The position numbers and the translations under genes are program-made. The notes beneath the pieces were generated by a model. It was given only the letters and a program-made list of their open reading frames with translations, made no database searches and was not told the origin of the DNA. This document shows positions 7,947 through 15,217 of a stretch of 64,000 nt of DNA, piece by piece. This DNA is from Nocardia panacis (GTDB lineage Bacteria; Actinomycetota; Actinomycetes; Mycobacteriales; Mycobacteriaceae): NCBI RefSeq assembly GCF_003598715.1, contig NZ_QZFU01000045.1, forward strand, positions 1 through 64,000, written 5' to 3'. The stretch's first letter is position 1. Each line of letters opens with the position of its first letter.

Positions 7947-9116
7947 ATGGGTTTACAGGTGGCGACCGAACCCGCGGCGAGCGGCTGGGCATTGTGGCGG
8001 CGGATGCGGTACTGGGTCATCGCGCACACGGTCGACGACTTCTATCAGGGACTGGTGCCCGCCGCCGTCCCGTTCTTCGTGCTCGAGCGGCACTACAGCT
8101 ATGTGGCGGCGTCCGGACTGGCCCTGGCCTCCACGCTGGGAAGTTCACTGCCGCAACCGATCCTGGGCTTCCTCGCGGATCGTTGGCGGCTGCTGTGGCT
8201 CGCGCCCGCCGGCCTGACCCTGGCCGGGGTCGGCGCGGGCCTGTCCGGACTGGCCCCGAGCTATCCGCTGGTCTGGGCGCTGCTGCTGCTCTCGGGAATC
8301 GGTGTCGCCGCCTTCCATCCGGCGGCCGGGCGCGACGCGCGGCAGGCGGCGGGCGCGAGCACCACCGGGATGAGTTGGTTCGCGGTGGGCGGCAATGTCG
8401 GATTCTTCCTCGCGCCCGCGCTGGTCACCCCGGCGCTGGTGGCGTGGGGTATCGGCGCGACCGCGATATTCATTCCGCCCGCGGTGTTCATGGGGGTGGT
8501 GCTGTGGCGGCATCAGCAGCGTCGGGCGGCCGTCGCCGCGGCGACGGCCGTGAGCGACGGTTCGGATCGATGGGTGCCGTTCCTGCTGCTGTCGGGAGTG
8601 GCGGTGGTGCGATCGATCATCTTCTTCGGGATCAGCACCTTCCTGGTGCTGTTCTGGATTCGGCATTTGGGCGCGGCGAAGGGACTCGGCGGTATCGCGT
8701 TGACGACCTTCATGATCGGTGGGGTCCTCGGCACGCTGGTCGGCGGTAGGCTGGCCGATCGCTTCGGCGCGGTGCGCACCATCCGGATCGGCTCGATCGC
8801 CGCACTGCCCGCACTGATCCTGCTGCGGGTCGCGCCGAATCCGGAGGTCGGTTTGGCGCTCGCGGTGCTCGGTGGTGTCGCGTTGAATATCCCGTTCGCG
8901 GTGCTGGTGAAGCTGGGCCAGGACTATCTGCCGCGCAGGCCCGGCACCGCCACCGGGGTGACCCTCGGGTTGGCGGTGAGTATCGGCGGCTTCTTCGCGC
9001 CGGTGTTCGGCTTGATCGCCGACGCGCACGGGCCGCAGGCCGTGCTCACCGTGCTGTGCGTGGTTCCGGTGGTCGTCATCGGGCTCGCCTTCCTGCTGCC
9101 CGAACCACGCGGGTAG
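7947..9116 (+). CDS. MFS efflux transporter, fosmidomycin-resistance (Fsr) like
   Basis: 389 residues with about 12 hydrophobic segments. The start HTVDDFYQGLVPAAVPFFV and the SGIGVAAFHPAAGR segment match the Fsr branch of the major facilitator superfamily; GGRLADRFG is the usual cytoplasmic loop motif. These proteins export small anionic drugs such as fosmidomycin, though the physiological substrate is unknown. ATG 7947 follows GAAGGGG at 7934-7940; TTG and GTG codons precede it in frame. The 190 bp before it hold no recognisable gene. Confidence 0.88.
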   Translation: MGLQVATEPAASGWALWRRMRYWVIAHTVDDFYQGLVPAAVPFFVLERHYSYVAASGLALASTLGSSLPQPILGFLADRWRLLWLAPAGLTLAGVGAGLSGLAPSYPLVWALLLLSGIGVAAFHPAAGRDARQAAGASTTGMSWFAVGGNVGFFLAPALVTPALVAWGIGATAIFIPPAVFMGVVLWRHQQRRAAVAAATAVSDGSDRWVPFLLLSGVAVVRSIIFFGISTFLVLFWIRHLGAAKGLGGIALTTFMIGGVLGTLVGGRLADRFGAVRTIRIGSIAALPALILLRVAPNPEVGLALAVLGGVALNIPFAVLVKLGQDYLPRRPGTATGVTLGLAVSIGGFFAPVFGLIADAHGPQAVLTVLCVVPVVVIGLAFLLPEPRG

Positions 9117-9172
9117 TCGCTGTCCGCGCGGCGTTGCGGCCGACGCGGCGATCGGTGGTCGACGATGACGGT

Positions 9173-9789
9173 ATGCGAATCGCAGTGCCACGGGAGGTCA
9201 AGGAACAGGAGTTTCGGGTCGCACTGACCCCGGCGGGCGCGGGGGAGTTGACGGCCTGCGGGCACGAGGTGCTGATCGAGGCCGGGGCGGGTGTGGGTTC
9301 CGGCTTCGCCGATATCGACTATGTCGCGCACGGTGCGCGCACGGTGTCGGGGCCTGCGGCGGTGTGGGCCGGGGCGGAGTTGGTGCTGAAGGTGAAAGAG
9401 CCGGTGCCGGAGGAGTATTCGCGGCTGCGCGCCGGGCAGGTGCTGTTCGCGTATCTGCATCTGGCGGCGTCGCGGCAGTGCACCGAGGCGATCCTGGCCT
9501 CGGGGATCACCGCCATCGCGTATGAGACGGTGCGGGCCGCCGACGGGTCGCTGCCGTTGCTCGCGCCCATGAGCGAGGTCGCGGGCAGGCTGGGGCCGCA
9601 GGTCGGCGCGCGGTGCCGCACACCGCCACCGTCGCGCTCACCAACGCGACGCTGCCGTATGTGCGGACCATCGCCGAACACGGTTGGCGGGCGGCTCTGG
9701 CCGCCCATCCCGAACTGGCGCACGGCCTCACCGCCGACGCGGGCGAACTGCTGTCGGCGGAAGTGGCCGCCGCGCACGGGTATTCCTAG
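9173..9789 (+). pseudogene. ald: Alanine dehydrogenase remnant with large internal deletion and frame change
   Basis: From ATG 9173 the first 146 codons read as the N-terminal catalytic part of L-alanine dehydrogenase (VPREVKEQEFRVALTP, LKVKEPVPEEY, FAYLHLA, MSEVAGRL, ending near GPQVGA at about 9610). The next bases, in a different frame, encode the C-terminal 55 or so residues (VPHTATVALTNATLPYV...EHGWRAAL...AAHGYS, stop TAG 9787-9789). Intact enzymes are about 370 residues; roughly 160-165 residues, the whole Rossmann NAD-binding region, are missing. The product cannot be an active dehydrogenase. The stop shares the CTAG with the stop of the convergent sigma factor gene. Confidence 0.9.
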
Positions 9790-10715
9790 TCGATCCGATC
9801 CATATACCAGTCGGGTTCGCCGTCGGCAGGCAGATCGTGCAGCTTGTCGGGATTGCGGATGACATTGATGCCGACGATCACGCCCTGATCCACGGTGAGC
9901 GACATGATCCCGGTGTGCTTGCCGTCGAAGACCATCAGGCCCGGCTCGCCATTGACCAGCACGTGGCGTCCCCACGCGCCGCGGGCCGATGGCGCGTGGT
10001 ACCAACCCATCAGCAGCTTGGCGACCAGTTCGGCCCCGGAGATCGGGCGGCGCGTCGCGGGCACCTTGCCGCCGCCGTCGGCGGTCAGCTTGACCTCCGC
10101 GTCGAGGATGCCGAGCAGCGCGCTCAGATCGCCGGAGCGCCAGGCCACGGCGAAGGCCGAGACCACGCGCTGCTGTTCGTCGCTTGTGGCCGGGAAGCGC
10201 GGCGTGCCCTCCTCGACCCGCTTGCGGGCGCGCGAGGCGAGCTGACGCACGGCCGCCGGGGTGCGGCCGACGACCTCGGCCACCTCGGGTCCGGACATGC
10301 CGAAGACATCCTGTAGTACGAAGGCGGTGCGCTCGGCGGGCGAGAGTGATTCCAGGACGACCAGCAGCGCGGTGGTGACCCGCTCGTCCTGGGTGACGCG
10401 GTCGGCCGGATCGAGCGAGGTGGTCACCTCGGGTTCGGGCAGCCACTCGCCCACATACTGCTCGCGTCGGGCGCGCGCCGAGCAGAGTTGGTCCAGGGCG
10501 AGCCGGCCGGTGACGGTGGTGAGCCAGGCGCGCAGATTGTCGATGACGGCGCCCGCCTCGTGCTGACGTTGCAGGCGCAGCCACGCCTCCTGGATCACGT
10601 CATCGGCGTCGGACAGGCTGCCGAGTGTGCTGTAGGCCAGGCGGCGCAGGTAGGGGCGATGCTCCTCGAACTGTCGGGCCAGCTCGGTGGGATCGGTGGG
10701 TTGCGGGGATGTCAC
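9786..10715 (-). CDS. ECF41-family RNA polymerase sigma factor with SnoaL-like C-terminal domain (SigJ-like)
   Basis: 309 residues, GTG start at 10715. Sigma region 2 (LAYSTLGSLSDADDVIQEAWLR, cited as a family block of two helices) and region 4 (SGPEVAEVVGRTPAAVRQLASRARKR) occupy residues 1-175; a SnoaL-like domain follows. The ECF41 hallmarks are all present: WLPEP in the linker, DGGGK in the C-terminal domain and NPDKL near the end. In this family the fused C-terminal domain replaces an anti-sigma factor and tunes activity. A consensus ECF41 promoter lies upstream at 10781-10807, so the gene is probably autoregulated. The usual partner oxidoreductase or carboxymuconolactone decarboxylase gene is not adjacent. 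Confidence 0.93.
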   Translation of the reverse strand: MTSPQPTDPTELARQFEEHRPYLRRLAYSTLGSLSDADDVIQEAWLRLQRQHEAGAVIDNLRAWLTTVTGRLALDQLCSARARREQYVGEWLPEPEVTTSLDPADRVTQDERVTTALLVVLESLSPAERTAFVLQDVFGMSGPEVAEVVGRTPAAVRQLASRARKRVEEGTPRFPATSDEQQRVVSAFAVAWRSGDLSALLGILDAEVKLTADGGGKVPATRRPISGAELVAKLLMGWYHAPSARGAWGRHVLVNGEPGLMVFDGKHTGIMSLTVDQGVIVGINVIRNPDKLHDLPADGEPDWYMDRID

Positions 10716-10769
10716 TGCTGTCGCCGTTCGTCATCGGTGGCCTGTTCTGGGCACACGAGTCTAGAGGGG

Positions 10770-10786
10770 GTCGTCACGGTGACGAC
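10770..10786. promoter_or_regulatory. 17-bp perfect palindrome in the sigJ-like promoter
   Basis: GTCGTCAC-G-GTGACGAC reads the same on both strands around a central base. It overlaps the proposed -10 CGTC of the ECF41 promoter (minus strand), 55 bp upstream of the sigma gene start. It could be a repressor operator, or an accident of overlapping CGTCA elements on both strands. Confidence 0.6.
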
Positions 10787-10807
10787 GTGGACCGTGCCAG
10801 TGTGACA
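10781..10807 (-). promoter_or_regulatory. ECF41-type promoter of the sigma factor gene
   Basis: On the minus strand the -35 TGTCACA (10807-10801) is followed by exactly 16 bases and CGTCA (10784-10780). This equals the published ECF41 consensus TGTCACA-N16-CGTC as I know it. Start of transcription would fall near 10773, giving a leader of about 58 nt before GTG 10715. Supports positive autoregulation. Confidence 0.8.
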
Positions 10808-10925
10808 TCGCGGAGAGTCCGGTGGTGCGGCCCGTCACATTTGGCGTGGAATCGTGGGTTCGGTGCCGGAAATCACAAGCTGGTCAGTCGGTCAATAGAT
10901 CCTGCCGCTGACCGGGCGGGGTGGG

Positions 10926-10941
10926 GTTCACCCTGGTGAAC
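10926..10941. promoter_or_regulatory. Perfect 16-bp dyad upstream of the porin gene
   Basis: GTTCACC-CT-GGTGAAC is a perfect inverted repeat with a two-base centre, 137 bp before the mspA-like start. The size and symmetry suit a dimeric repressor, but no candidate regulator is adjacent except the sigma factor. Confidence 0.45.
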
Positions 10942-11077
10942 GCGATGTCGCGGTGTCCGATTCACACCCACAGTTCGTTTGCCGATTAATAGCTGTCCGC
11001 GTTCACTTGAGTCGTCACAGTAAGGAGCGCGGCTGGGGTCTGGCGGTGCGTATCTCAGAGATGGAAGTGCGGCAGAA

Positions 11078-11734
11078 ATGAAGTTGGCTGGAATTCGACG
11101 GGGCAGTGTCGCGGCGGCCGGAGTGGCGTGCCTGGCGACGACAGGTCTACTCCTGGGCACCGGTGTCGCGAGCGCCGATGTCGTCGCCGATAAATCGCGC
11201 ACGACGCAAACCGATGACGGCTGGACCCTCACCGTCAGCAAGACCGCCGAAACCCTCGACCGCTACCCGAACCTGGCCAATACGCCGACCAGCCGCGAGG
11301 GCTTCGTCTCGCTCAAGGCCATTGGCGAATACACCGGCGCGGGCAGCAACAAGGTCGACGCGGGCGACATCACCTTCGGTTACCAGTTGGGTTGTCAGGT
11401 CGATGTCACCAGCGGTCTGCAACTGGGTCTCGGCCTGTCCATCGGCCCGAATGTCGGCGTGACCATCAGCGGCACCCCCGGCGTCACCGTCGGCGGTTCG
11501 GCCGCTGTCATCCCGAGCGTGCAGACCACGCTCAAGCCCGGCTCCATCAGCACCATTGCCTTCGGCACGAAACCCCTGGTCGGTGACCGCGGTTCGATCG
11601 CCGCCGAACAGGTGGAGATCAAGGTCGACGCCTGCATGGGACCGGTGACGCTGCGCTCGTTCGCCACCGCGACCATCAAGACCGCCGCCACCGATCACGC
11701 CGTGACCGTCTACGGCGATCCCATCTCGCTGTAG
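11078..11734 (+). CDS. MspA-family mycolate outer membrane porin
   Basis: 218 residues. A Sec signal peptide (basic start, hydrophobic stretch, ASA cleavage near residue 33) is followed by the MspA core: DGWTLTVSKTAETLDRYPNL, then EGFVSLKAIGEY, a GYQLGCQVDVTSG strand and a Cys near the C-terminus. MspA-type proteins assemble as octameric goblets and let small hydrophilic nutrients cross the mycolic outer membrane. A leader with GGAAG precedes ATG 11078. A hairpin directly after the stop would end its transcript before cobD. Confidence 0.92.
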   Translation: MKLAGIRRGSVAAAGVACLATTGLLLGTGVASADVVADKSRTTQTDDGWTLTVSKTAETLDRYPNLANTPTSREGFVSLKAIGEYTGAGSNKVDAGDITFGYQLGCQVDVTSGLQLGLGLSIGPNVGVTISGTPGVTVGGSAAVIPSVQTTLKPGSISTIAFGTKPLVGDRGSIAAEQVEIKVDACMGPVTLRSFATATIKTAATDHAVTVYGDPISL

Positions 11735-11737
11735 TCC

Positions 11738-11766
11738 CCGGTCGCGACGGTCGGGGGCGCGACCGG
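11738..11766 (+). terminator. Terminator hairpin after the mspA-like gene
   Basis: CCGGTCGCG (11738-11746) pairs perfectly with CGCGACCGG (11758-11766) around an 11-nt loop, then TT. It begins 4 bp after the porin stop and ends 13 bp before cobD. The U-tail is minimal, as is common in actinobacteria. Confidence 0.7.
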
Positions 11767-11779
11767 TTACCCTCGGCCG

Positions 11780-12697
11780 GTGGCATTCTCGACGGCCGCC
11801 GGGCTGGTGCTCGGCTTCGCGATCGACCGCGTCGCGGGCGATCCGCGCCGCGCTCATCCGGTGGCCGGATTCGGTTCCGCGGCAAATAGACTCGAGACAC
11901 TGACCTATGCCGACCGGCGTTCGGCGGGTGTCGTGCACGAGGTGCTCGCGGTGGGCGCGGTGATCGGACTCGGACTCGCCCTGCGTCGCGGCGGCATCAT
12001 CGCGACGGCGCTGGCCACCTGGACCGTCCTGGGCGGAACAACCCTGGCCCGCACCGGAAACGCCATGGCCGACCTGCTGGAAGCGGGCGATCTGGACGGT
12101 GCGCGGGCGCTGCTTCCTTCGCTCTGCGGGCGCGATCCCGAAGTGCTCGACGCGGACGGATTGGCCCGCGCCGCACTGGAATCCATCGCCGAGAACACCT
12201 CCGACGCGACCGTCGCCCCGCTGTGGTGGGGTGCGGTCGCGGGCATACCCGGCCTACTCGGGTACCGGGCCGTCAATACCCTCGATGCGATGATCGGCTA
12301 CCGCAATGAGCGGTACCTCCGATTCGGTTGGGCCGCCGCGAGAGTCGACGATTTGGCGAATTTGATTCCGGCACGTCTCACGGGTTCGCTGACCGCCGCC
12401 CTCGCCCCGGTCGTCGGGGGGCGCCCCGGTGCCGCCGTACATGCTTGGCGACATGACGCGGCCAAGCATCCGAGCCCGAATGCCGGTGTGGCGGAGGCGA
12501 GTATGGCCGGGGCGCTCGGTGTGCAGTTGGGTGGGCGCACCCAGTATCGCTACGGCACCGAATTGCGGCCGACGCTCGGGGAAGGTCCCGCGCCGACGGT
12601 GCGGGATCTGCGCCGTGCGGTGCGCATGTCCGAGGCGGTGCAGGCGGCGGCGCTGCTGGTCGCGGCGGTGTGGGCGGTGCGGCCGTCCAGGGCGTAG
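11780..12697 (+). CDS. cobD: Adenosylcobinamide-phosphate synthase CobD/CbiB
   Basis: 305 residues, GTG start. Membrane enzyme that joins adenosylcobyric acid to the aminopropanol(-phosphate) arm late in cobalamin synthesis. Family signatures are DRVAGDPRRAHPVAGFG near the N-terminus, ESIAENTSDATVAPLWWGAV (about residues 134-153), the NTLDAMIGYRNERY segment and late SPNAGVAEASMAGALGV with GG. Several transmembrane helices are visible. In M. tuberculosis cobD also lies near ptpA and cobC, matching this neighbourhood. No B12 riboswitch is visible in the 45-bp leader. Confidence 0.95.
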   Translation: MAFSTAAGLVLGFAIDRVAGDPRRAHPVAGFGSAANRLETLTYADRRSAGVVHEVLAVGAVIGLGLALRRGGIIATALATWTVLGGTTLARTGNAMADLLEAGDLDGARALLPSLCGRDPEVLDADGLARAALESIAENTSDATVAPLWWGAVAGIPGLLGYRAVNTLDAMIGYRNERYLRFGWAAARVDDLANLIPARLTGSLTAALAPVVGGRPGAAVHAWRHDAAKHPSPNAGVAEASMAGALGVQLGGRTQYRYGTELRPTLGEGPAPTVRDLRRAVRMSEAVQAAALLVAAVWAVRPSRA

Positions 12698-12725
12698 TCG
12701 CTACGCCGGGTGGCCGTTCGCGCGG

Positions 12726-13592
12726 TCAGCGACCCCGACCGTAGCGGTCGGCCAAGCGCGCCTGAGTGTTCTGCCGTGTGGGCTGCGTATCCGCTTGCGG
12801 GTCCTGCGGTTCCGGATCCGGACCGGTGGGTTGCGGTGTGGCCGCGGCCTTCTCCTTGCGGCGTTCGCGGATCTCGGCGAAGACGAAGTAGCCGAGGCCG
12901 AGCGGGGCCATGATGCCGAAAGCCAGCCATTGCAGGCCGTAGGACAGATACGGACCCGCGTCGAGTTGGGGGAGCGGGTCGGGGGTGAACGCGCCGGGCT
13001 GCCCCTTCTCCAGTTGGAGATAGCCCTTGTCGGGCAGCGCGGTGAGCGGCAGCTCGAGGACGGTCATCTCCTGGGCCAGATCGATCGAATAGACCTGACG
13101 GAAGCCGTCCTGAACGCTCGGATCCTTACCCGGAATGACGCCTTCGGCGGCCCGCAACCGGCCTTCCAGATGCTGCGGGCCTGCGGGCGGGTCCGGAATC
13201 GGCGGCGTGCTCGTCCCATTCGCCGCGGCGATCAGGCCGCGATCGATCAGCACGATGCGGCCGTCGTCGAGTTTGAACGCGCCCAGCACCGAATAGGCCG
13301 GATTGCCATCCAGGTGGCGCAGGCGCACCAGCACGGTCGAATTCGGGACGTAAGCGCCCGACGCGGTGATCCGCCGCCACTCGTGCGCCGCGTCCCTGCC
13401 GTCGAAGACGGTCGCGGCGTCGACCGGTTCGGCGCGCACCGAATCCGCGATGAGCTCATTGCGATGCGAGGTCCTGGTGTTCTTGCCCAGTTGCCACGGC
13501 GCGAGCACGGTGAAACACAGATACGCGAACGCGACCACCACCGCCGCCAGAATGACCCAACTGGGGCGCAGCAGGAACGTCAGGCGGCGCAT
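12726..13592 (-). CDS. SURF1 family cytochrome oxidase assembly protein
   Basis: 288 residues from ATG 13592, which overlaps the ptpA stop by one base (TGATG), indicating translational coupling. One membrane helix near residues 10-30 and another near 215-240 flank an extracytoplasmic domain with WQLGKNTRTSHRNEL, DGNPAYSVLGAF and the late GPYLSYGLQW, the SURF1 pattern. The family helps insert haem a into cytochrome c oxidase subunit I. The C-terminal tail is Pro/Gln/Arg-rich and hydrophilic. The reading frame continues upstream through ptpA in a different frame, but the conserved start MRRLTFLLRPSW fixes the start. Confidence 0.9.
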   Translation of the reverse strand: MRRLTFLLRPSWVILAAVVVAFAYLCFTVLAPWQLGKNTRTSHRNELIADSVRAEPVDAATVFDGRDAAHEWRRITASGAYVPNSTVLVRLRHLDGNPAYSVLGAFKLDDGRIVLIDRGLIAAANGTSTPPIPDPPAGPQHLEGRLRAAEGVIPGKDPSVQDGFRQVYSIDLAQEMTVLELPLTALPDKGYLQLEKGQPGAFTPDPLPQLDAGPYLSYGLQWLAFGIMAPLGLGYFVFAEIRERRKEKAAATPQPTGPDPEPQDPQADTQPTRQNTQARLADRYGRGR

Positions 13593-14083
13593 CAGTCGCC
13601 GTCCGTAGGGGCCGGCGCGGCGCGGATCCACTCGAGCAGACCCGGTATCGCCGCCTCGATCTGGGTGCGAACCACTTCGAAATCCGCCATATCGCCGTAG
13701 TACGGGTCGGGGACATCGAGGCGGTCCGCCGTCGGATCGAAGCTGCGCAGCAGCCGGTGACGTTCGGACGGGACGCCGAGCGCGGCCAGGTCGCGGTCGT
13801 GACCGCGATCCAGGGCGACCAGCAGGTCGGCCGAGAGATGCTCGGGACCCAGGCCCGCGGCCCGATGGCCGGTGGGGTAGCCGTGCGCGCGCAGCGTCGC
13901 ATTTGTGCGCCGGTCGGCCTCGTCGCCCGCGTGCCAGGCCGAGGTGCCCGCGCTGCTCACCCGGACCCGGTCGGCCAGGCCCGCGCGCGCCAGCCGCGCG
14001 GCGAAGATCTTTTCCGCCATCGGCGATCGGCAGATATTGCCGGTGCACACGAAGCAGACGTGAAGCTCACCCACGACAGCCAT
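13592..14083 (-). CDS. ptpA: Low-molecular-weight protein tyrosine phosphatase PtpA
   Basis: 163 residues. The P-loop signature CTGNICRS lies at residues 13-20 with nucleophile Cys13 and Arg19, and the general acid Asp126 sits in DPYYG, the classical LMW-PTP arrangement. PtpA-type enzymes dephosphorylate phosphotyrosine proteins and in mycobacteria are secreted into host cells. It is the first gene of a ptpA-SURF1 operon and is divergent from cobC (44 bp). The kinase gene ptkA that neighbours ptpA in M. tuberculosis is absent here. Confidence 0.95.
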   Translation of the reverse strand: MAVVGELHVCFVCTGNICRSPMAEKIFAARLARAGLADRVRVSSAGTSAWHAGDEADRRTNATLRAHGYPTGHRAAGLGPEHLSADLLVALDRGHDRDLAALGVPSERHRLLRSFDPTADRLDVPDPYYGDMADFEVVRTQIEAAIPGLLEWIRAAPAPTDGD

Positions 14084-14127
14084 TCTGGCCGGTGCGGCCG
14101 ATCCGCCGCCACGTAGGGTGGGCTGCT

Positions 14128-15165
14128 GTGCCCGATGATCGCGTCGATCCCGCGAAACTGCGCCACCACGGCGATGTGGACGTGCGGCCGGGTCTGCTCG
14201 ATTTCGCGGTGAATGTGCGGGGCGCGGCGCCGCCCGCCTGGCTGCGCGAGCGGTTGGCGGCGCGCCTGGCCGACCTCGGCCGCTATCCGAGCGCCGCGGA
14301 GGCGGCGGCCGCGCGCGCCGCCGTCGCGGCCAGGCACGGTCGATCCGAGGCCGAGGTGCTGCTGCTGGCCGGGGCGGCGGAGGGTTTCGCGCAACTGCCG
14401 CGCCTCGCGCCGCGCGCGGCCGCGGTGGTGCACCCGTCGTTCACCGAACCCGAGTTGGCGCTGCGCGAGGCGGATATCCCGGTGGCCAGGGTGATCCTGG
14501 AACCGCCCTACGAACTCGCGGGCGCGCTCGTCCCCGAGGCCGCCGACCTGGTCGTCCTCGGCAACCCCACCAACCCGACCTCCGTGCAGCATCCGGCCGC
14601 CGCGATTCGCGCGCTGCGCCGACCCGGCCGGACCATCGTGGTCGACGAGGCGTTCGCCGACGCCGTGCTCGGCGAGCCGCAGTCCCTCGCCGCGCACCCG
14701 CTGCCCGATGTGCTCGTGCTGCGCAGTCTGACCAAGACCTGGGCGCTGGCCGGGCTGCGCTGCGGATACTGGCTCGGCCCGCCCGATCTCTTGGGACGGC
14801 TGGCCCACGGTCGAGCCCACTGGCCCCTCGGCACCCTGCCACTCACCGCCATCGCTGCCACCGCATCGCCCGAGGCCGTCGCCATGGCGGCCGCGTTCGC
14901 GGAAGATATCGCCGCCGAACGCGATTCGATGGTCGCCCGCCTGCGTGCGATCGGCGTACAGGTGCACACTCCGGCGGCGGGACCATTCCTGCTGCTGCGG
15001 GTGCCGGATGGTGAGCTGCTGCGGAAACGACTGGCGGAGCAGGGAATCGCCGTGCGGCGCGGCGATACCTTCCCCGGTCTCGGACCGAACCACCTGCGGG
15101 TCGCGGTGCGGGATGCCGCCGCCGTCGATCGGCTGATCTCGGGGATCGAAACGGTAGGAATATGA
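14128..15165 (+). CDS. cobC: CobC: PLP-dependent aminotransferase-fold L-threonine-phosphate decarboxylase-like enzyme
   Basis: 345 residues, GTG 14128. A class I/II aminotransferase fold: early HHGDVDVRPGLLDFAVNVRG, GNPTNPTS near residue 150, VVDEAFAD, and the PLP lysine Lys203 in SLTKTWALAGLRCGY. In cobalamin synthesis CobD/CobC-type enzymes of this fold decarboxylate threonine phosphate to aminopropanol phosphate, the substrate for the cobD product encoded 1.5 kb away. Histidinol-phosphate aminotransferase is the related alternative, but the neighbourhood favours CobC. An ORF extending upstream to 13903 would overlap ptpA and is rejected. Confidence 0.88.
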   Translation: MPDDRVDPAKLRHHGDVDVRPGLLDFAVNVRGAAPPAWLRERLAARLADLGRYPSAAEAAAARAAVAARHGRSEAEVLLLAGAAEGFAQLPRLAPRAAAVVHPSFTEPELALREADIPVARVILEPPYELAGALVPEAADLVVLGNPTNPTSVQHPAAAIRALRRPGRTIVVDEAFADAVLGEPQSLAAHPLPDVLVLRSLTKTWALAGLRCGYWLGPPDLLGRLAHGRAHWPLGTLPLTAIAATASPEAVAMAAAFAEDIAAERDSMVARLRAIGVQVHTPAAGPFLLLRVPDGELLRKRLAEQGIAVRRGDTFPGLGPNHLRVAVRDAAAVDRLISGIETVGI

Positions 15166-15217
15166 GGCCCGCGCCGGCCAGGGGTTTCGGGCCGGAGGCG
15201 AGGAAGGAGGCTGTGCG

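Larger units (their letters stand above)
10716..11077. other. 362-bp intergenic region between sigJ-like and mspA-like genes
   Basis: This divergent region holds the promoter of the sigma factor gene (10781-10807), a 17-bp palindrome overlapping its -10 element (10770-10786), a second perfect dyad (10926-10941) nearer the porin gene, and the porin leader with GGAAG at 11062-11066. No convincing ORF or structured RNA was seen. Confidence 0.6.

Noticed and set aside
9608..9862. Extended in-frame continuation of the ald N-terminal frame to 9862
   Set aside because: Sequence after codon 146 is Arg/Pro/Ser-rich out-of-frame translation; the genuine C-terminus of Ald is in another frame, so this is a pseudogene, not a longer gene.
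11735..11779. B12 riboswitch before cobD
   Set aside because: Only 45 bp between the porin stop and cobD, no B12 box; the sequence forms a simple terminator hairpin.
12735..12751. Perfect CCGACCG-TAG-CGGTCGG dyad near the cobD/SURF1 junction
   Set aside because: Lies within the SURF1 coding end (Arg/Tyr/Gly codons) and has no tail; kept only as a possible weak terminator.
12726..14048. 440-codon frame suggesting a PtpA-SURF1 fusion
   Set aside because: PtpA is in another frame with its own stop overlapping the SURF1 ATG; the extra N-terminal part is not protein-like.
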